Assembly: GCF_000430525.1 (NCBI RefSeq)
Contig: NZ_AUME01000007.1
Location: 47,168 to 111,167 of the forward strand
From: Prevotella corporis DSM 18810 = JCM 8529
Lineage (GTDB): Bacteria; Bacteroidota; Bacteroidia; Bacteroidales; Bacteroidaceae
Direction of reading: 5' to 3'
DNA length: 64,000 nucleotides
The first letter of the stretch is position 1; every line of letters starts with the position of its first letter. Positions 8,853 through 18,110 of this stretch are shown piece after piece. Below the pieces are notes generated by a model. It was not told the DNA's origin. It did no database searches and saw only the letters and a program-made list of their open reading frames with translations. Position numbers and translations under genes: made by a program.

Positions 8853-9545
8853 CTACAACAGGGGTTTCGCCTGCTTTGCCACGAAGTCCTTCAGGTACAT
8901 GGGCACAAAGTAGGCCACATCCTCAAATTGCTCCAAAGCCAACCGTTTCTCTGCCAGTGGCAGCATATTCTTGGCCAACGGCTCAACTCCCTTTATCAGA
9001 TGGGCATTGGGGTGATTGATAACGTCCATGCATTTCTCAGCACCATTGCCGAAAAAATAGACTGGTCCTTTGTCGAGATACTCCCGATAGGTATTCTCAT
9101 CGACGACATCGGCCTGAATGGGGCGGACCTCCTTCAAAGCACGGTCGAAAACCTGAGCATAAACCTCCATCCGACGCGCATCGAGCATCGGGACCAACAG
9201 TGCGTTTTCCTCCATCTCCTCATGGCGAAGCAAGACAGGAACACAGAGAAGTTCGAGCGTGGGGACCGCTATCAACTTGACATCGATACCGTAGCAGATG
9301 CCTTTGGCCATCGAGGTGCCGATGCGCAAGCCCGTATAGGAACCCGGACCGCTGCTGACGGCTACGGCATCGACTGGAATAGCGTGGCTGTCGGCAAACG
9401 ACAAGGCCTCATCGACGAACGTTCCAAGACGCTCACCGTGATTCGGACCACTGTGATCTTCCTGTTCGTAGATGCATGCGCCATTTTCACTCAAGGCAAC
9501 GGAGCACACATTGGTGCTTGTTTCTATGTTCAATATACAAGACAT
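8853..9545 (-). CDS. tsaB: tRNA threonylcarbamoyladenosine biosynthesis protein TsaB
   Basis: TsaB is the non-catalytic partner of TsaD in making the t6A modification of ANN-decoding tRNAs. The N-terminus reads ILNIETSTNVCSVAL, the ASKHA-fold ATP region, followed by NHGERL near residues 35-40 and SSGPGSYTGLRIG near 64-76, both typical of TsaB. The protein is 230 residues, the usual size. The start is the ATG at 9545. A -7 box (TATCTTTG, minus strand 9613-9606) lies about 60 bases upstream, so it probably has its own promoter. Confidence 0.93.
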   Translation of the reverse strand: MSCILNIETSTNVCSVALSENGACIYEQEDHSGPNHGERLGTFVDEALSFADSHAIPVDAVAVSSGPGSYTGLRIGTSMAKGICYGIDVKLIAVPTLELLCVPVLLRHEEMEENALLVPMLDARRMEVYAQVFDRALKEVRPIQADVVDENTYREYLDKGPVYFFGNGAEKCMDVINHPNAHLIKGVEPLAKNMLPLAEKRLALEQFEDVAYFVPMYLKDFVAKQAKPLL

Positions 9546-9868
9546 AATTCGTTTCTCTATTTATGAGCAACGGCTCCACCGATTGAGAGCCAGCTCTTCA
9601 AAGTGCAAAGATACGGTTAAATTTTGAATATTCCACACCTTATAGATAACAAATTAAAACTCATTGTGTTTATTTTCGCTATTCAAAGGATTGTAAAAGA
9701 CCCGCTCCAACTGACTGAACTCTTGTCAGACGATGAGAAGAGAATAGATAACGAGAGACGGAAAGTGACTCTCAACACGGCATCTGAAACGAAAATTATT
9801 GACAAAACGCATTGTCTATTGCTCATCTGTAACAAGTTGAACATCAGTAAATTAAATTTCACACAACA

Positions 9869-9934
9869 AAAGGTGACCTATCGCACGATCAAAGATGACC
9901 TTTCGCAACACAAAAGCTTAGCTTTTACTTCGAT
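9869..9934. repeat. 22-bp periodic array, copy B (3 units)
   Basis: Units start at 9869, 9891 and 9913. Cores are AAAGGTGACCTATCG, AAAGATGACCTTTCG and AAAGCTTAGCTTTTA, with unrelated 7-base linkers. This is the only copy lying between two divergent genes (tsaB and the small membrane protein). Confidence 0.88.
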
Positions 9935-10069
9935 TTGGATTAGCATTCGGAAAACGGAGGCAAAACCATGGTAAAAAAATCAGACAAATAAATATTGACG
10001 GCTGCTTTCTGAACACATCGAAGATAATGTGACAATGGATGATGCTCCTTCAACATCCGACAGGAAAAA

Positions 10070-10101
10070 TTTGGTATTTTCGGTAAAATTGGGTAACTTT
10101 G
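10070..10101 (+). promoter_or_regulatory. Bacteroidota-type promoter
   Basis: TTTG at 10070-10073 and TAACTTTG at 10094-10101 are separated by 20 bases, which matches the phylum consensus. It would start an RNA near 10107 with a leader of about 200 bases before the small membrane ORF at 10313. Confidence 0.65.
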
Positions 10102-10312
10102 CATTGCTGAGCACATCAGCCAAAGGCGAGGCTAAAGACAGTCCCATCCTGCCGTTGCTGCCCAGTCGGACGACAAAGCGCCAGCAAGCGATGACGAACG
10201 ACAGGCCGCACGGCTACAAGCCGTTAATCTTCGGGCAGCAAAACACTACCCGACGCATGGCTATCCATTGACATGACACCCACGTTCAGAACCCACCGAA
10301 AAACAATCATCT

Positions 10313-10677
10313 ATGAGCAAGCCTACAAAGCGTAATCTGATGGTGACTGGAGGATGGTTATTCCTTCTTGCGACCGTTGTGGCCTTATTGCTCTTCGGCG
10401 AGCGGTATTTTCAGGTTTCCGATTCATTTTTCACGGTTTCATCGATAGTTTTCTGCATTATCACCATCCTTTTATTGACAGAAAAGGCGCAGAACAACGC
10501 AAGCATTTAATCACTTGCCTTGCCTACAACATGGCATCGGTGACACTCATGTACACCCAAATTGCCCATTACGGCACTTCGCTGCTAATATTCGTAGGGC
10601 AAATTTTAGCGAATCTTCTGCACACGTCCATCATTCTACTTATTGCCATTGTCAGATTTTTCACAAAAAAGAAATAG
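10313..10677 (+). pseudogene. Small membrane protein, possibly frameshifted
   Basis: The first frame (10313-10510) gives 65 residues with two hydrophobic spans and ends early. Directly afterwards a second frame, open to the stop at 10677, gives two more hydrophobic spans (from about TCLAYNMASV to a KKK end). Together they look like one four-span protein of about 120 residues broken by an indel near 10440-10515. I do not recognise the family. It could also be two overlapping small genes, or the break could be a sequencing error. A good promoter lies 200 bases upstream. Confidence 0.4.
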
Positions 10678-10722
10678 TATCACAAAATTAGATAAGAATT
10701 TGATAACCTTATTAAACTGTCT

Positions 10723-10754
10723 CTTGGTATTTTCACCCCTTTTTCGTACATTTG
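10723..10754 (+). promoter_or_regulatory. Promoter of yicC
   Basis: CTTG at 10723-10726 and TACATTTG at 10747-10754 are 20 bases apart. The start codon of yicC follows 23 bases downstream, giving a leader of roughly 17 bases. Confidence 0.65.
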
Positions 10755-10777
10755 CAGAAATAAAAATGTAAAAGCCA

Positions 10778-11656
10778 ATGATACTATCCATGACAGGCTA
10801 CGGGAAAACTGTCGTAACCTACAAAGAAAAGAAGATCAACGTTGAAATAAAATCGCTGAACAGCAAGACACTTGACTTGTCAACTCGCATAGCACCGCTC
10901 TACAGAGAGAAGGAAATGGAAATCAGACAAATGATTTCACAGAGACTTGAACGTGGAAAAGTTGACTTTTCGCTCTGGATTGAGAAAGACGCCGTGCTCG
11001 ACGCGACACCCATCAACACGAAATTGGTGGAAAACTATTACCGGCAGCTCAAGACTATTTCGGAGCAGGCTGGCATTCCCGAACCACAAGACTGGTTCGC
11101 ATCACTGTTGCGCCTGCCAGACGTGACTACCAAAACCGAGGTGGAAGTACTCGACGAAGAAGAATGGGCTTCGGCAAAGACGGCCATCGACGAGGCCATC
11201 GCACACCTTATAGCCTTCCGTACACAGGAAGGGGCCGCATTGGAGAAGAAATTCAACGAGAAAATAGACAATATCGAGTCGCTACTCAAGAGCATTGAGC
11301 CTTTCGAAGAGAGCCGAGTTCCTAAAATAAAGGACAGAATCATCGAGGGATTGAAGCAGATTCCAGCCATCGACTACGATAAGAACCGACTTGAGCAGGA
11401 GCTTATCTACTACATTGAGAAGCTCGATATCAGCGAGGAACGCCAACGACTGACCAACCATCTACAATACTTCCGCAAGACAATGCGTGAAAATGGACAC
11501 GGAATTGGCAAAAAGCTCGGTTTCATCGCTCAGGAAATGGGTCGGGAGATCAACACCACAGGGTCTAAAAGCAATCAGGCGGAAATGCAAAATATAGTCG
11601 TCATGATGAAAGACGAGCTGGAACAAATCAAGGAACAGGTGCTCAATGCCTTGTAG
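10778..11656 (+). CDS. yicC: YicC/YloC family endoribonuclease
   Basis: This 292-residue protein belongs to the YicC/YloC family, for which endoribonuclease activity has been shown in recent work. The N-terminal signature ILSMTGYGK is at residues 2-10, followed by EIKSLNSKTLD, and the C-terminal domain carries GHGIGKKLGFIAQEMGREIN and TTGSKSNQAEMQNIVVMMKD. No membrane span is seen, so it is cytoplasmic. It has a good promoter and is followed by gmk and nadD. The yicC-gmk pairing is common in bacteria, but here 319 bases with unusual structure separate them. Confidence 0.93.
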   Translation: MILSMTGYGKTVVTYKEKKINVEIKSLNSKTLDLSTRIAPLYREKEMEIRQMISQRLERGKVDFSLWIEKDAVLDATPINTKLVENYYRQLKTISEQAGIPEPQDWFASLLRLPDVTTKTEVEVLDEEEWASAKTAIDEAIAHLIAFRTQEGAALEKKFNEKIDNIESLLKSIEPFEESRVPKIKDRIIEGLKQIPAIDYDKNRLEQELIYYIEKLDISEERQRLTNHLQYFRKTMRENGHGIGKKLGFIAQEMGREINTTGSKSNQAEMQNIVVMMKDELEQIKEQVLNAL

Positions 11657-11963
11657 TCTCCCCCAAACTCTCCGAAAGGAGGAGAGCTCATTTTAGGTGT
11701 TAACTCGGAGAGTATTCAGAGTTTGGTCGCACTCAAATCCGAATTTAAAGAGAATATATCATACAAACAAATACCTACAAATGCCCAAGCGAAGAGATGC
11801 GCAAACATCCACAAAAGGGTAAAATAGTTTAATTGGAGGTAAATCAGAATAATCAGGCCAAGGTATCATCAACGAAGTGGTATCATTCGTCATTAACTAT
11901 ATAAACTTATCCCCATACAGTCCTTAGGGACATCATCTCCTTTCGGAGGAACATGGGGAGGCT
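11655..11963. mobile_element. Candidate MITE-like element between yicC and gmk
   Basis: The left end (from 11655) reads AGTCTCCCCC, then TCTCCGAAAGGAG; the right end, read inward on the minus strand from 11963, reads AGCCTCCCCA, then CTCCGAAAGGAG. These are imperfect inverted repeats of about 30 bases bounding some 309 bp with no coding content. The left end overlaps the yicC stop codon and the right end lies 12 bases before gmk. Internal CCAAACTCT/AGAGTTTGG (11664-11725) can also pair. I could not see a target duplication. The alternative is two related hairpins acting as terminator and leader. Confidence 0.4.
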
Positions 11964-11975
11964 TTCATTCTTAAA

Positions 11976-12548
11976 ATGTCAGGCAAATTAATCATCTTCT
12001 CTGCCCCATCTGGCGCAGGTAAAAGCACAATCGTTCAATGGCTGATGAAAGAACACCCAGAGTTCAATCTGGCTTTTTCAATCAGTTGTACCACACGCGC
12101 TCCACGCGGAACGGAAAAGAATGGCATCGAATACATCTTTCTTTCACCCGATGAATTTAGGAAGAAAATCGAAAACGACGAGTTTCTTGAATACGAGGAG
12201 GTATATAACGACCGCTTCTACGGCACAATGAAATCGCAGGTGGAAGAACAGTCAAATACCGGACAAAATGTAGTGTTCGACGTTGATGTGAAAGGTGGCT
12301 GCAACATCAAGAACTACTATGGCAACCGCGCATTGAGCATCTTCATCCAGCCTCCATCGATTGCCGAGCTCCGCAAGAGACTTGAAGGTAGGCAGACCGA
12401 CACGGCTGAAGCCATCGAGAATAGGCTTGCCAAAGCTGAATATGAGCTAACTTTTGCCGATAAATTCGACCATATTGTCATAAACGACAACTTGGAAAAG
12501 GCAGAGGAAGAAACCTATCAGATTCTAAAGAAGTTCTTGGAAGAATAA
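11976..12548 (+). CDS. gmk: Guanylate kinase
   Basis: Gmk phosphorylates GMP to GDP with ATP. The P-loop SAPSGAGKST is at residues 9-18, the GMP-binding region SCTTRAPRGTEKNGIEY lies near 37-54, and YGTMKSQVEE and DVDVKGGCNIK follow in the usual order. The protein has 190 residues, the normal size for a bacterial enzyme. Its stop codon is directly followed by the nadD start with no spacing, so the two are translationally coupled. The possible mobile element upstream may have separated it from yicC. Confidence 0.96.
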   Translation: MSGKLIIFSAPSGAGKSTIVQWLMKEHPEFNLAFSISCTTRAPRGTEKNGIEYIFLSPDEFRKKIENDEFLEYEEVYNDRFYGTMKSQVEEQSNTGQNVVFDVDVKGGCNIKNYYGNRALSIFIQPPSIAELRKRLEGRQTDTAEAIENRLAKAEYELTFADKFDHIVINDNLEKAEEETYQILKKFLEE

Positions 12549-13124
12549 ATGAAAGTAGGAATTTACGGAGGCTCATTCAACCCCATCCATAACGGACACA
12601 TCGCACTTGCCGAGGCGTTTCTTCGTCAGGCGGAACTCGACGAGGTATGGTTCATGGTGTCTCCGCAAAACCCACTAAAGGCAAACGCAAGACTTCTTGA
12701 CGACAAAATCCGCTTTAAGATGGTGCAAAAAGTGTTGAAACACAAACGGAATCTCATTGCCTGCGACTATGAGTTCCATCTGCCGAAACCTTCTTACACA
12801 TGGGACACCCTTCAACGTCTGTCAAACGACTTCCCGCAACACCAGTTCACATTGCTCATTGGTAGCGACAACTGGACGGCGTTCGACAGATGGTATCACC
12901 ATGAGGACATCTTGCAGAACTATAAGATTGTCATTTACCCAAGATTGGGCGATGAAATCGGCAAAAATGAGCTACCCGACAGTGTCTCACTGCTCAACGC
13001 AGAGTTCATAAACATCAGCAGTACGGAGATAAGAGAACGCATAGCCAATGGTAAATCCATCGACCATTTAGTACCAGCCGAGATTGCAGTTGAAGTGACA
13101 AATGCTTATTCACACCAGTCTTAA
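12549..13124 (+). CDS. nadD: Nicotinate-nucleotide adenylyltransferase
   Basis: NadD joins nicotinate mononucleotide and ATP to form nicotinate adenine dinucleotide on the way to NAD. The nucleotidyltransferase motif GGSFNPIHNGH is at residues 7-17 with its HxGH (14-17), and the C-terminal ISSTEIRERI motif is present. It has 191 residues, as expected. It begins immediately after the gmk stop and ends the short housekeeping operon; the next gene has its own promoter. Confidence 0.96.
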   Translation: MKVGIYGGSFNPIHNGHIALAEAFLRQAELDEVWFMVSPQNPLKANARLLDDKIRFKMVQKVLKHKRNLIACDYEFHLPKPSYTWDTLQRLSNDFPQHQFTLLIGSDNWTAFDRWYHHEDILQNYKIVIYPRLGDEIGKNELPDSVSLLNAEFINISSTEIRERIANGKSIDHLVPAEIAVEVTNAYSHQS

Positions 13125-13169
13125 TTACTAATTCAAAGTGCAAAATGATGTAATTTAAATAATTTGCAC

Positions 13170-13177
13170 TAACTTTG
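13170..13177 (+). promoter_or_regulatory. Probable -7 element of the envelope-glycan cluster
   Basis: TAACTTTG matches the TAnnTTTG consensus and lies 19 bases before the chosen ATG at 13197. No clear TTTG is present at the expected -33 distance, so the promoter may be weak or activated. Confidence 0.45.
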
Positions 13178-13196
13178 CATCAAACTATGTGTGTTG

Positions 13197-15053
13197 ATGA
13201 AAATCATTAGGTCAATTGGAGTTTTGCTGAACAAGGTGTTTGCCCCTATCAAGCAGAACGCCTCATTCTTTTTCTTTATGTTCCTCATCGGAATTATCGT
13301 TTCATACGAGGAACTCCCAAAGGACACCCCATCTGCAGAAGTATATCAAAACCTGTGGCTGGAGCTTTTTCTCGACCTGTATGTAATATGCTTATTCCTG
13401 ATGATTTTTCCCAAGAGAATCCGCCGATGGATAGCCGGGGTATTTTATGTGGTAGCCTATACAACCACTATCATCGACCTTTTTTGCTGGGACAAGTTCC
13501 AATCTACACTGAATCCATCGATGCTGTTGCTGGCAGCGGAGACCGACAAGAGAGAGGCAAGTGAATTTTTCAACAGTTACATCACAGGCGACTTGATTTA
13601 TTCGGGCATCGGCCTCATCTTGCTCATCATTCTCTTTCATATCTTCGTTTCAATATGGTCGGTTTTTCGGCGCAAGTTCCCAGACTGGATAACATCGAAA
13701 CTTGACAAAGTTAATACTGTTTTTCAAAAAATCCAGCCCGCATTCGGCTGCTGCACCTTAGTGTTATTGACATGGGCAGTAATCAGTTCAGCCCACAACA
13801 AGAAGGAAATGGCAGACATGTTCTCACAGAAAACCATAGGTTCGGTGGAACATAAGCTGACCTCACCCAACACTGCACAATTCTATCTGCCAGTATATAG
13901 ACTCGCATTCAGCATCTTTGCCAACAAGTTGGCCTCACAACAAATCGACCGTCTCATAGAGGCAAGAGATCAAGTGCGAGTGGACAGCTGCTCATTCAAA
14001 TCGCCCAACATCGTTTTGATTATCGGAGAGAGCATGGGACGCCATCACTCGCAACAGTATGGTTATTTCATGAAAACAACACCACGACAGGTGAAACGCG
14101 AACGGTCAGGTTTGCTCGTGCCATTCAGCGATGTGGTGTCGCCATGGAATCTCACCAGCTTCGTGTTTAAGAACATTTTCTCGCTGCACGTCACAGGTCA
14201 GGAAGGAGAATGGTGCGACTATCCACTGTTTCCGCAGCTTTTCCGCAAGGCCGGCTATCATGTATCGTTCATCACTAACCAATTCTTGCCACAGGCCAAG
14301 GAAGCTGTTTATGACTTCAGCGGCGGTTTTTTCCTCAACCACCCTGAGCTTTCGAAGTCCATGTTCGACACACGCAACGACGAACTGCACCAATTCGACG
14401 AGGGATTGCTCGATGATTACGACAAAAAACTGAGCCACGAGAACAAAGAACATAACCTGATCATCTTCCATCTCATAGGGCAACATGTGTCATACAAACT
14501 TCGTTACCCAAGCAACCGACATCATTTCAAGGCCAACGACTATAGCGAAAAGAGGGCGGACCTCATCAAGAAACAGCGGTTCATGCTCGCACACTACGAT
14601 AATGCTGTGCTTTACAACGACTCTATCGTAGATCAGATTATCAAACGGTTTGAGCACAAGGATGCGATCGTCATCTACATGCCCGACCACGGCGAGGAAT
14701 GCTACGAAGGCAACAGGGGTTTTATCTGCCGCAACCATTCGGCTGAGATTGATTACGACCTCGCACACTACGAGTTTGAGGTGCCGTTCTGGATCTACTG
14801 CTCACCGAAATACGTTGCAAGGCATCCCAAAACTTTCCAACAGATAAAGAAAGCCAAAGACAAACGCTTCATGACCGACGACCTACCTCACCTTTTGTTG
14901 AACCTTGCCGGTATTGGAGTGAAGGATTATCATGCCGAATACGACATCCTCAGTCCCGATTACGACGAGATGCGTCCACGCATTCTAAAGAATAAAACTA
15001 ACTACGATGATTTGGTAAAGGAGCATCGGCAGAAAACAATGAAGAAACCGTAA
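13197..15053 (+). CDS. EptA-like phosphoethanolamine transferase
   Basis: This 618-residue membrane enzyme belongs to the alkaline-phosphatase superfamily that transfers phosphoethanolamine to lipid A or glycans. Four to five hydrophobic spans fill residues 20-200. The periplasmic domain opens with NIVLIIGES (metal ligand Glu near 278); the likely nucleophile is Thr near 320 in SPWNLTSF. MPDHGEE and RNHSAEIDYD supply the remaining metal ligands. I prefer ATG 13197 over GTG 13191. It heads the surface-glycan cluster and may modify lipid A, which in related species affects polymyxin sensitivity, or the glycan made by its neighbours. The acceptor cannot be read from sequence. Confidence 0.85.
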   Translation: MKIIRSIGVLLNKVFAPIKQNASFFFFMFLIGIIVSYEELPKDTPSAEVYQNLWLELFLDLYVICLFLMIFPKRIRRWIAGVFYVVAYTTTIIDLFCWDKFQSTLNPSMLLLAAETDKREASEFFNSYITGDLIYSGIGLILLIILFHIFVSIWSVFRRKFPDWITSKLDKVNTVFQKIQPAFGCCTLVLLTWAVISSAHNKKEMADMFSQKTIGSVEHKLTSPNTAQFYLPVYRLAFSIFANKLASQQIDRLIEARDQVRVDSCSFKSPNIVLIIGESMGRHHSQQYGYFMKTTPRQVKRERSGLLVPFSDVVSPWNLTSFVFKNIFSLHVTGQEGEWCDYPLFPQLFRKAGYHVSFITNQFLPQAKEAVYDFSGGFFLNHPELSKSMFDTRNDELHQFDEGLLDDYDKKLSHENKEHNLIIFHLIGQHVSYKLRYPSNRHHFKANDYSEKRADLIKKQRFMLAHYDNAVLYNDSIVDQIIKRFEHKDAIVIYMPDHGEECYEGNRGFICRNHSAEIDYDLAHYEFEVPFWIYCSPKYVARHPKTFQQIKKAKDKRFMTDDLPHLLLNLAGIGVKDYHAEYDILSPDYDEMRPRILKNKTNYDDLVKEHRQKTMKKP

Positions 15054-15090
15054 TTTTTTCAACCATCTGCACACAACGCAACTACAATAA

Positions 15091-16212
15091 ATGGAAATAA
15101 AACGCAATAGCAACATCAACAAGAACGCTGACCACCAGCTCAGCAAAATGGAATGTAATGCCATGAGAGGCATTGCCATTCTGGGCATCGTTCTTCACAA
15201 TTATTGCCACTGGCTTGCCCCCATCGTGAAAGAAAACGAGTATCAGTATAACCAACACAATGTTGATTGGCTCAATCAAGTCATGTCAGCTGAGTGGTCG
15301 AGCCTTACTCTTTTCCATGTGATTTCCTTCTTCGGACATTACGGTGTGCCCATCTTTCTGTTCCTTTCAGCCTACGGACTCGTTATGAAATATGAGCAGC
15401 CCAAAACGGTAAACACGTCAGAGCCTACTGCAATCAGCTTTATCAAATACCACTGGATAAAGCTTTTCCGTATGATGATAGTTGGTTTCGCAGCCTTTGT
15501 CCTCATTGATGCCATCACTCCCGGGCAGCATCGTTACACCGTTCTCGATATTATTGGACAGTTGGGATTGTTCAACAACCTTCTTTCAGCCCCAGACGAC
15601 ATTATCTGGCCTGGTCCTTATTGGTTCTTTGGATTGATGTTGCAACTTTATATTGTCTATCGCCTCTTCCTCTACAAGCGGCATTGGAGTTGGCCTGTGG
15701 CATTCGTTATCGTCTGTACCATCATCCAATTGGCTTGCGAGCCCAACGGCGAGGCGCTCAACCGCTGGCGCTATAACTGCGTCGGTGGAATGCTGCCGTT
15801 CTGCTTAGGACTTCTTTACGCAAAATACATGAAGCCCACCACGCATCCAGGTCTTTATCCATTGTGGACAATCATATCTCTGATTGCCATTTATTTGTTG
15901 AGTCTCAACCAATATACTTGGTTCATAGTACCCGTATTCGTATGCACTGCGGCCCTCTGCGGTGTGAAGTTCATCAGTCGCACGGCATTCTTGAGCTTGT
16001 TCAACCAATGGGCGATTAAACAACTCTCATGGATTGGGAGCATTTCAGCCGCTCTTTTTATTTCACACCCTATCACTCGGAAAATCATCATACCCATCTC
16101 ACGCACAGGAGATTATTGGACGGGATTATTATTGTATATCGTCACGTCCATTTGCCTCGCTTGGCTTTTCAAAGAGTTGATGAAACGCATTCCGTCCCCT
16201 AAACTAACATGA
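15091..16212 (+). CDS. Acyltransferase family 3 membrane protein (first copy)
   Basis: This 373-residue multi-span membrane protein has the acyltransferase-3 start: residues NAMRGIAILGIVLHNYCHW include the Arg and the later His typical of the family (R-x10-H). About ten hydrophobic segments follow. Such proteins usually O-acetylate cell-surface sugars, drawing acetyl groups across the inner membrane. It lies 37 bases after the EptA-like gene and overlaps the next gene, also an acyltransferase 3, by 4 bases. The substrate is unknown but is presumably the glycan or lipid built by this cluster. Confidence 0.82.
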   Translation: MEIKRNSNINKNADHQLSKMECNAMRGIAILGIVLHNYCHWLAPIVKENEYQYNQHNVDWLNQVMSAEWSSLTLFHVISFFGHYGVPIFLFLSAYGLVMKYEQPKTVNTSEPTAISFIKYHWIKLFRMMIVGFAAFVLIDAITPGQHRYTVLDIIGQLGLFNNLLSAPDDIIWPGPYWFFGLMLQLYIVYRLFLYKRHWSWPVAFVIVCTIIQLACEPNGEALNRWRYNCVGGMLPFCLGLLYAKYMKPTTHPGLYPLWTIISLIAIYLLSLNQYTWFIVPVFVCTAALCGVKFISRTAFLSLFNQWAIKQLSWIGSISAALFISHPITRKIIIPISRTGDYWTGLLLYIVTSICLAWLFKELMKRIPSPKLT

Positions 16213-17234
16213 TGAAAAAGAACATAGAACTCGGCAATATCAGTCGCTATCGAGGCGAGCTCATGGGCTTGGCGATCATATTCGTTGTGCTTTTTCATGT
16301 CGGTTTGCCAAGAGAGGATATCTTTTTCGGACTTCGCAGAATGGGAAACATCGGTGTTGACATTTTCTTATTCCTCAGTGGCATCGGGTTATGGTATTCA
16401 TGGTCGAAAACACCTTCTACCCTGACATTCCTATTTAAAAGATTTTTGCGTGTCTATCCGGCGTGGATTATCATCGCTGCCTTTTACTACATTCCCGATA
16501 TGATATGCCCTGACCTTGTAAGACATGGCGGTCACAGCACAAATATCATCGATTTAATCGGTGATATTACAATTAATTGGGACTTTTGGTTGAACGATGA
16601 GCTCACATTTTGGTACATTCCGGCAATCATGATGCTTTATTTGTTTACGCCCGCTTACATTCAGCTCATCATTAAGCACCCCACCTATCGCTGGCTGCCA
16701 GCATTGATGATGGCGTGGTGCATTGTATTGCAATACGTATCCCCGATACATGATGCAGTTGGTCATATTGAGATTTTCTGGAGCAGAGTTCCCATCTTCC
16801 TTTTGGGTATCAATATGGGGGCTGCAGTCAAGGAAAAGAAAACAATCGAAGGTTCATCCATCTGGTTAATAATCATCACTTTCATCGGGACACTCAGTAC
16901 TTGTATTTATTTGGAACAGGTCAAGCATGGCCATTTTCCACTCTTTTTGGAGCGTATGCTTTACATTCCCCTCACCATCACTGGCATAATATTACTGAAT
17001 GAGCTGCTATCGAAAGCTCCAGCTTGGTTTCACAAGGTTTGTGTGTTCATCGGAGCCATCAGTTTGGAGATTTATCTCATTCATCATCATTTCATATTGA
17101 TTTACATTGAACAACTTGGCTGGTGTTACTGGGCTAAGTTCCTCACAGTTCTTGCCCTGGCATTACCACTTTCATGGTTACTTCACAAATTGCTTGAAAT
17201 AGCCATCAACCCCATAGAAAGGAGGATAAAATGA
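16209..17234 (+). CDS. Acyltransferase family 3 membrane protein (second copy)
   Basis: This 341-residue membrane protein is a second acyltransferase-3 member: RYRGELMGLAIIFVVLFHVG near the N-terminus carries the family Arg and His, and a GNIGVDIFLFLSGIGL segment follows. About ten hydrophobic spans are seen. It overlaps both neighbours by ATGA junctions (start 16209, next gene 17231), so it belongs firmly to the operon. The two acyltransferases are only distantly similar, which suggests different acceptors or acyl groups rather than a recent duplication. Confidence 0.82.
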   Translation: MMKKNIELGNISRYRGELMGLAIIFVVLFHVGLPREDIFFGLRRMGNIGVDIFLFLSGIGLWYSWSKTPSTLTFLFKRFLRVYPAWIIIAAFYYIPDMICPDLVRHGGHSTNIIDLIGDITINWDFWLNDELTFWYIPAIMMLYLFTPAYIQLIIKHPTYRWLPALMMAWCIVLQYVSPIHDAVGHIEIFWSRVPIFLLGINMGAAVKEKKTIEGSSIWLIIITFIGTLSTCIYLEQVKHGHFPLFLERMLYIPLTITGIILLNELLSKAPAWFHKVCVFIGAISLEIYLIHHHFILIYIEQLGWCYWAKFLTVLALALPLSWLLHKLLEIAINPIERRIK

Positions 17235-18109
17235 TAAATTTATGCCGATTAATCCGCCCAAAACAGTGGATTAAAAACACAATAGTGCTGCTACCTATAT
17301 TTTTTGGAGGGGCATTGTTGAGAGTAGAGGCCCTCTACGCCGGTTTCATCACAGCCCTATCATTCTCGTTCATCTCGTCTTCTATCTATTGTCTGAACGA
17401 TATTATCGACTTAAAGGATGACCGCAGGCATCCCGTCAAGTGTCAACGCCCACTTGCATCAGGAGCAATCAGCGTCGTACAGGGTTTTATCATCATGGCA
17501 TCGATGGTCATTCTGTCGATGATTACGTTGTTTTTGCTCCCAGACAATCAAATGAAAACGGCTGGTGTCATATTCTTCTATTGGGTGTTGAACATCGCCT
17601 ACTGTCTGTTCCTCAAGCAACATGCCATCATTGATGTGTGCGTGATAGCATTCGGATTTGTGTTGAGAATCATTTCGGGAGGTCTGGCCACAGGAATCGG
17701 ATTGAGCAAATGGATAGTGCTGATGACTTTCCTCCTGATGCTATTCCTTTCGTTTGCCAAAAGACGAGACGATGTCCTCAGAATGAACGAGACGGGCCAT
17801 GCACCACGAAAAAACACGAGCCGTTACAATCTAACTTTCATCAATCAGGCCATCACAATCACCGCCAGTGTCACGCTTGTTTGCTACATTATGTACACCA
17901 TGAGCCCAGAAGTGATAGCCAATTTCCACACGAGCAACCTCTACCTGACAAGCGTATTCGTTCTGTTGGGATTGCTGAGATACATACAAATCGCAGTGGT
18001 TGACAAGAAAAGCGGCGACCCGACTAAGGTTATACTCAACGACCGCTTCATTCAACTCATTGTTTTGGGCTTCGGCCTGACTTTCCTTATCATCATCTAT
18101 TTCCTTTAA
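17231..18109 (+). CDS. UbiA-family prenyl-phosphate phosphoribosyltransferase-like protein
   Basis: This 292-residue membrane protein belongs to the UbiA superfamily and most resembles decaprenyl-phosphate phosphoribosyltransferases, which move ribose 5-phosphate from PRPP to a polyprenyl phosphate. It begins with LIRPKQWIKN and carries the Asp-rich motif NDIIDLKDD at residues 56-64 followed by HPVKCQRPLASG. Seven to nine hydrophobic spans follow. A UbiA protein for quinone synthesis is the alternative, but the RPKQW start and the direct neighbour, a HAD phosphatase fused to a GtrA flippase, fit the phosphoribose route far better. Confidence 0.8.
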   Translation: MINLCRLIRPKQWIKNTIVLLPIFFGGALLRVEALYAGFITALSFSFISSSIYCLNDIIDLKDDRRHPVKCQRPLASGAISVVQGFIIMASMVILSMITLFLLPDNQMKTAGVIFFYWVLNIAYCLFLKQHAIIDVCVIAFGFVLRIISGGLATGIGLSKWIVLMTFLLMLFLSFAKRRDDVLRMNETGHAPRKNTSRYNLTFINQAITITASVTLVCYIMYTMSPEVIANFHTSNLYLTSVFVLLGLLRYIQIAVVDKKSGDPTKVILNDRFIQLIVLGFGLTFLIIIYFL

Positions 18110-18110
18110 A

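Larger units (their letters stand above)
9546..10312. other. Long intergenic region upstream of tsaB
   Basis: No convincing gene was found in these 767 bases. The region holds the tsaB -7 box (9606-9613), a 22-bp repeat array (9869-9934), a good plus-strand promoter (10070-10101) and about 200 bases of possible leader. The leader contains a small hairpin, ACGGCT-ACA-AGCCGT, near 10209-10223. Open frames of about 80-116 codons here have no recognisable features. Confidence 0.6.

Noticed and set aside
8745..9566. A 273-codon plus-strand open frame opposite tsaB
   Set aside because: It mirrors the tsaB frame, shows no motif and has no promoter. The tsaB motifs on the other strand are clear.
9624..9974. 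A 116-codon open frame upstream of the small membrane protein
   Set aside because: Low-complexity composition, overlap with repeat array B and no family features.
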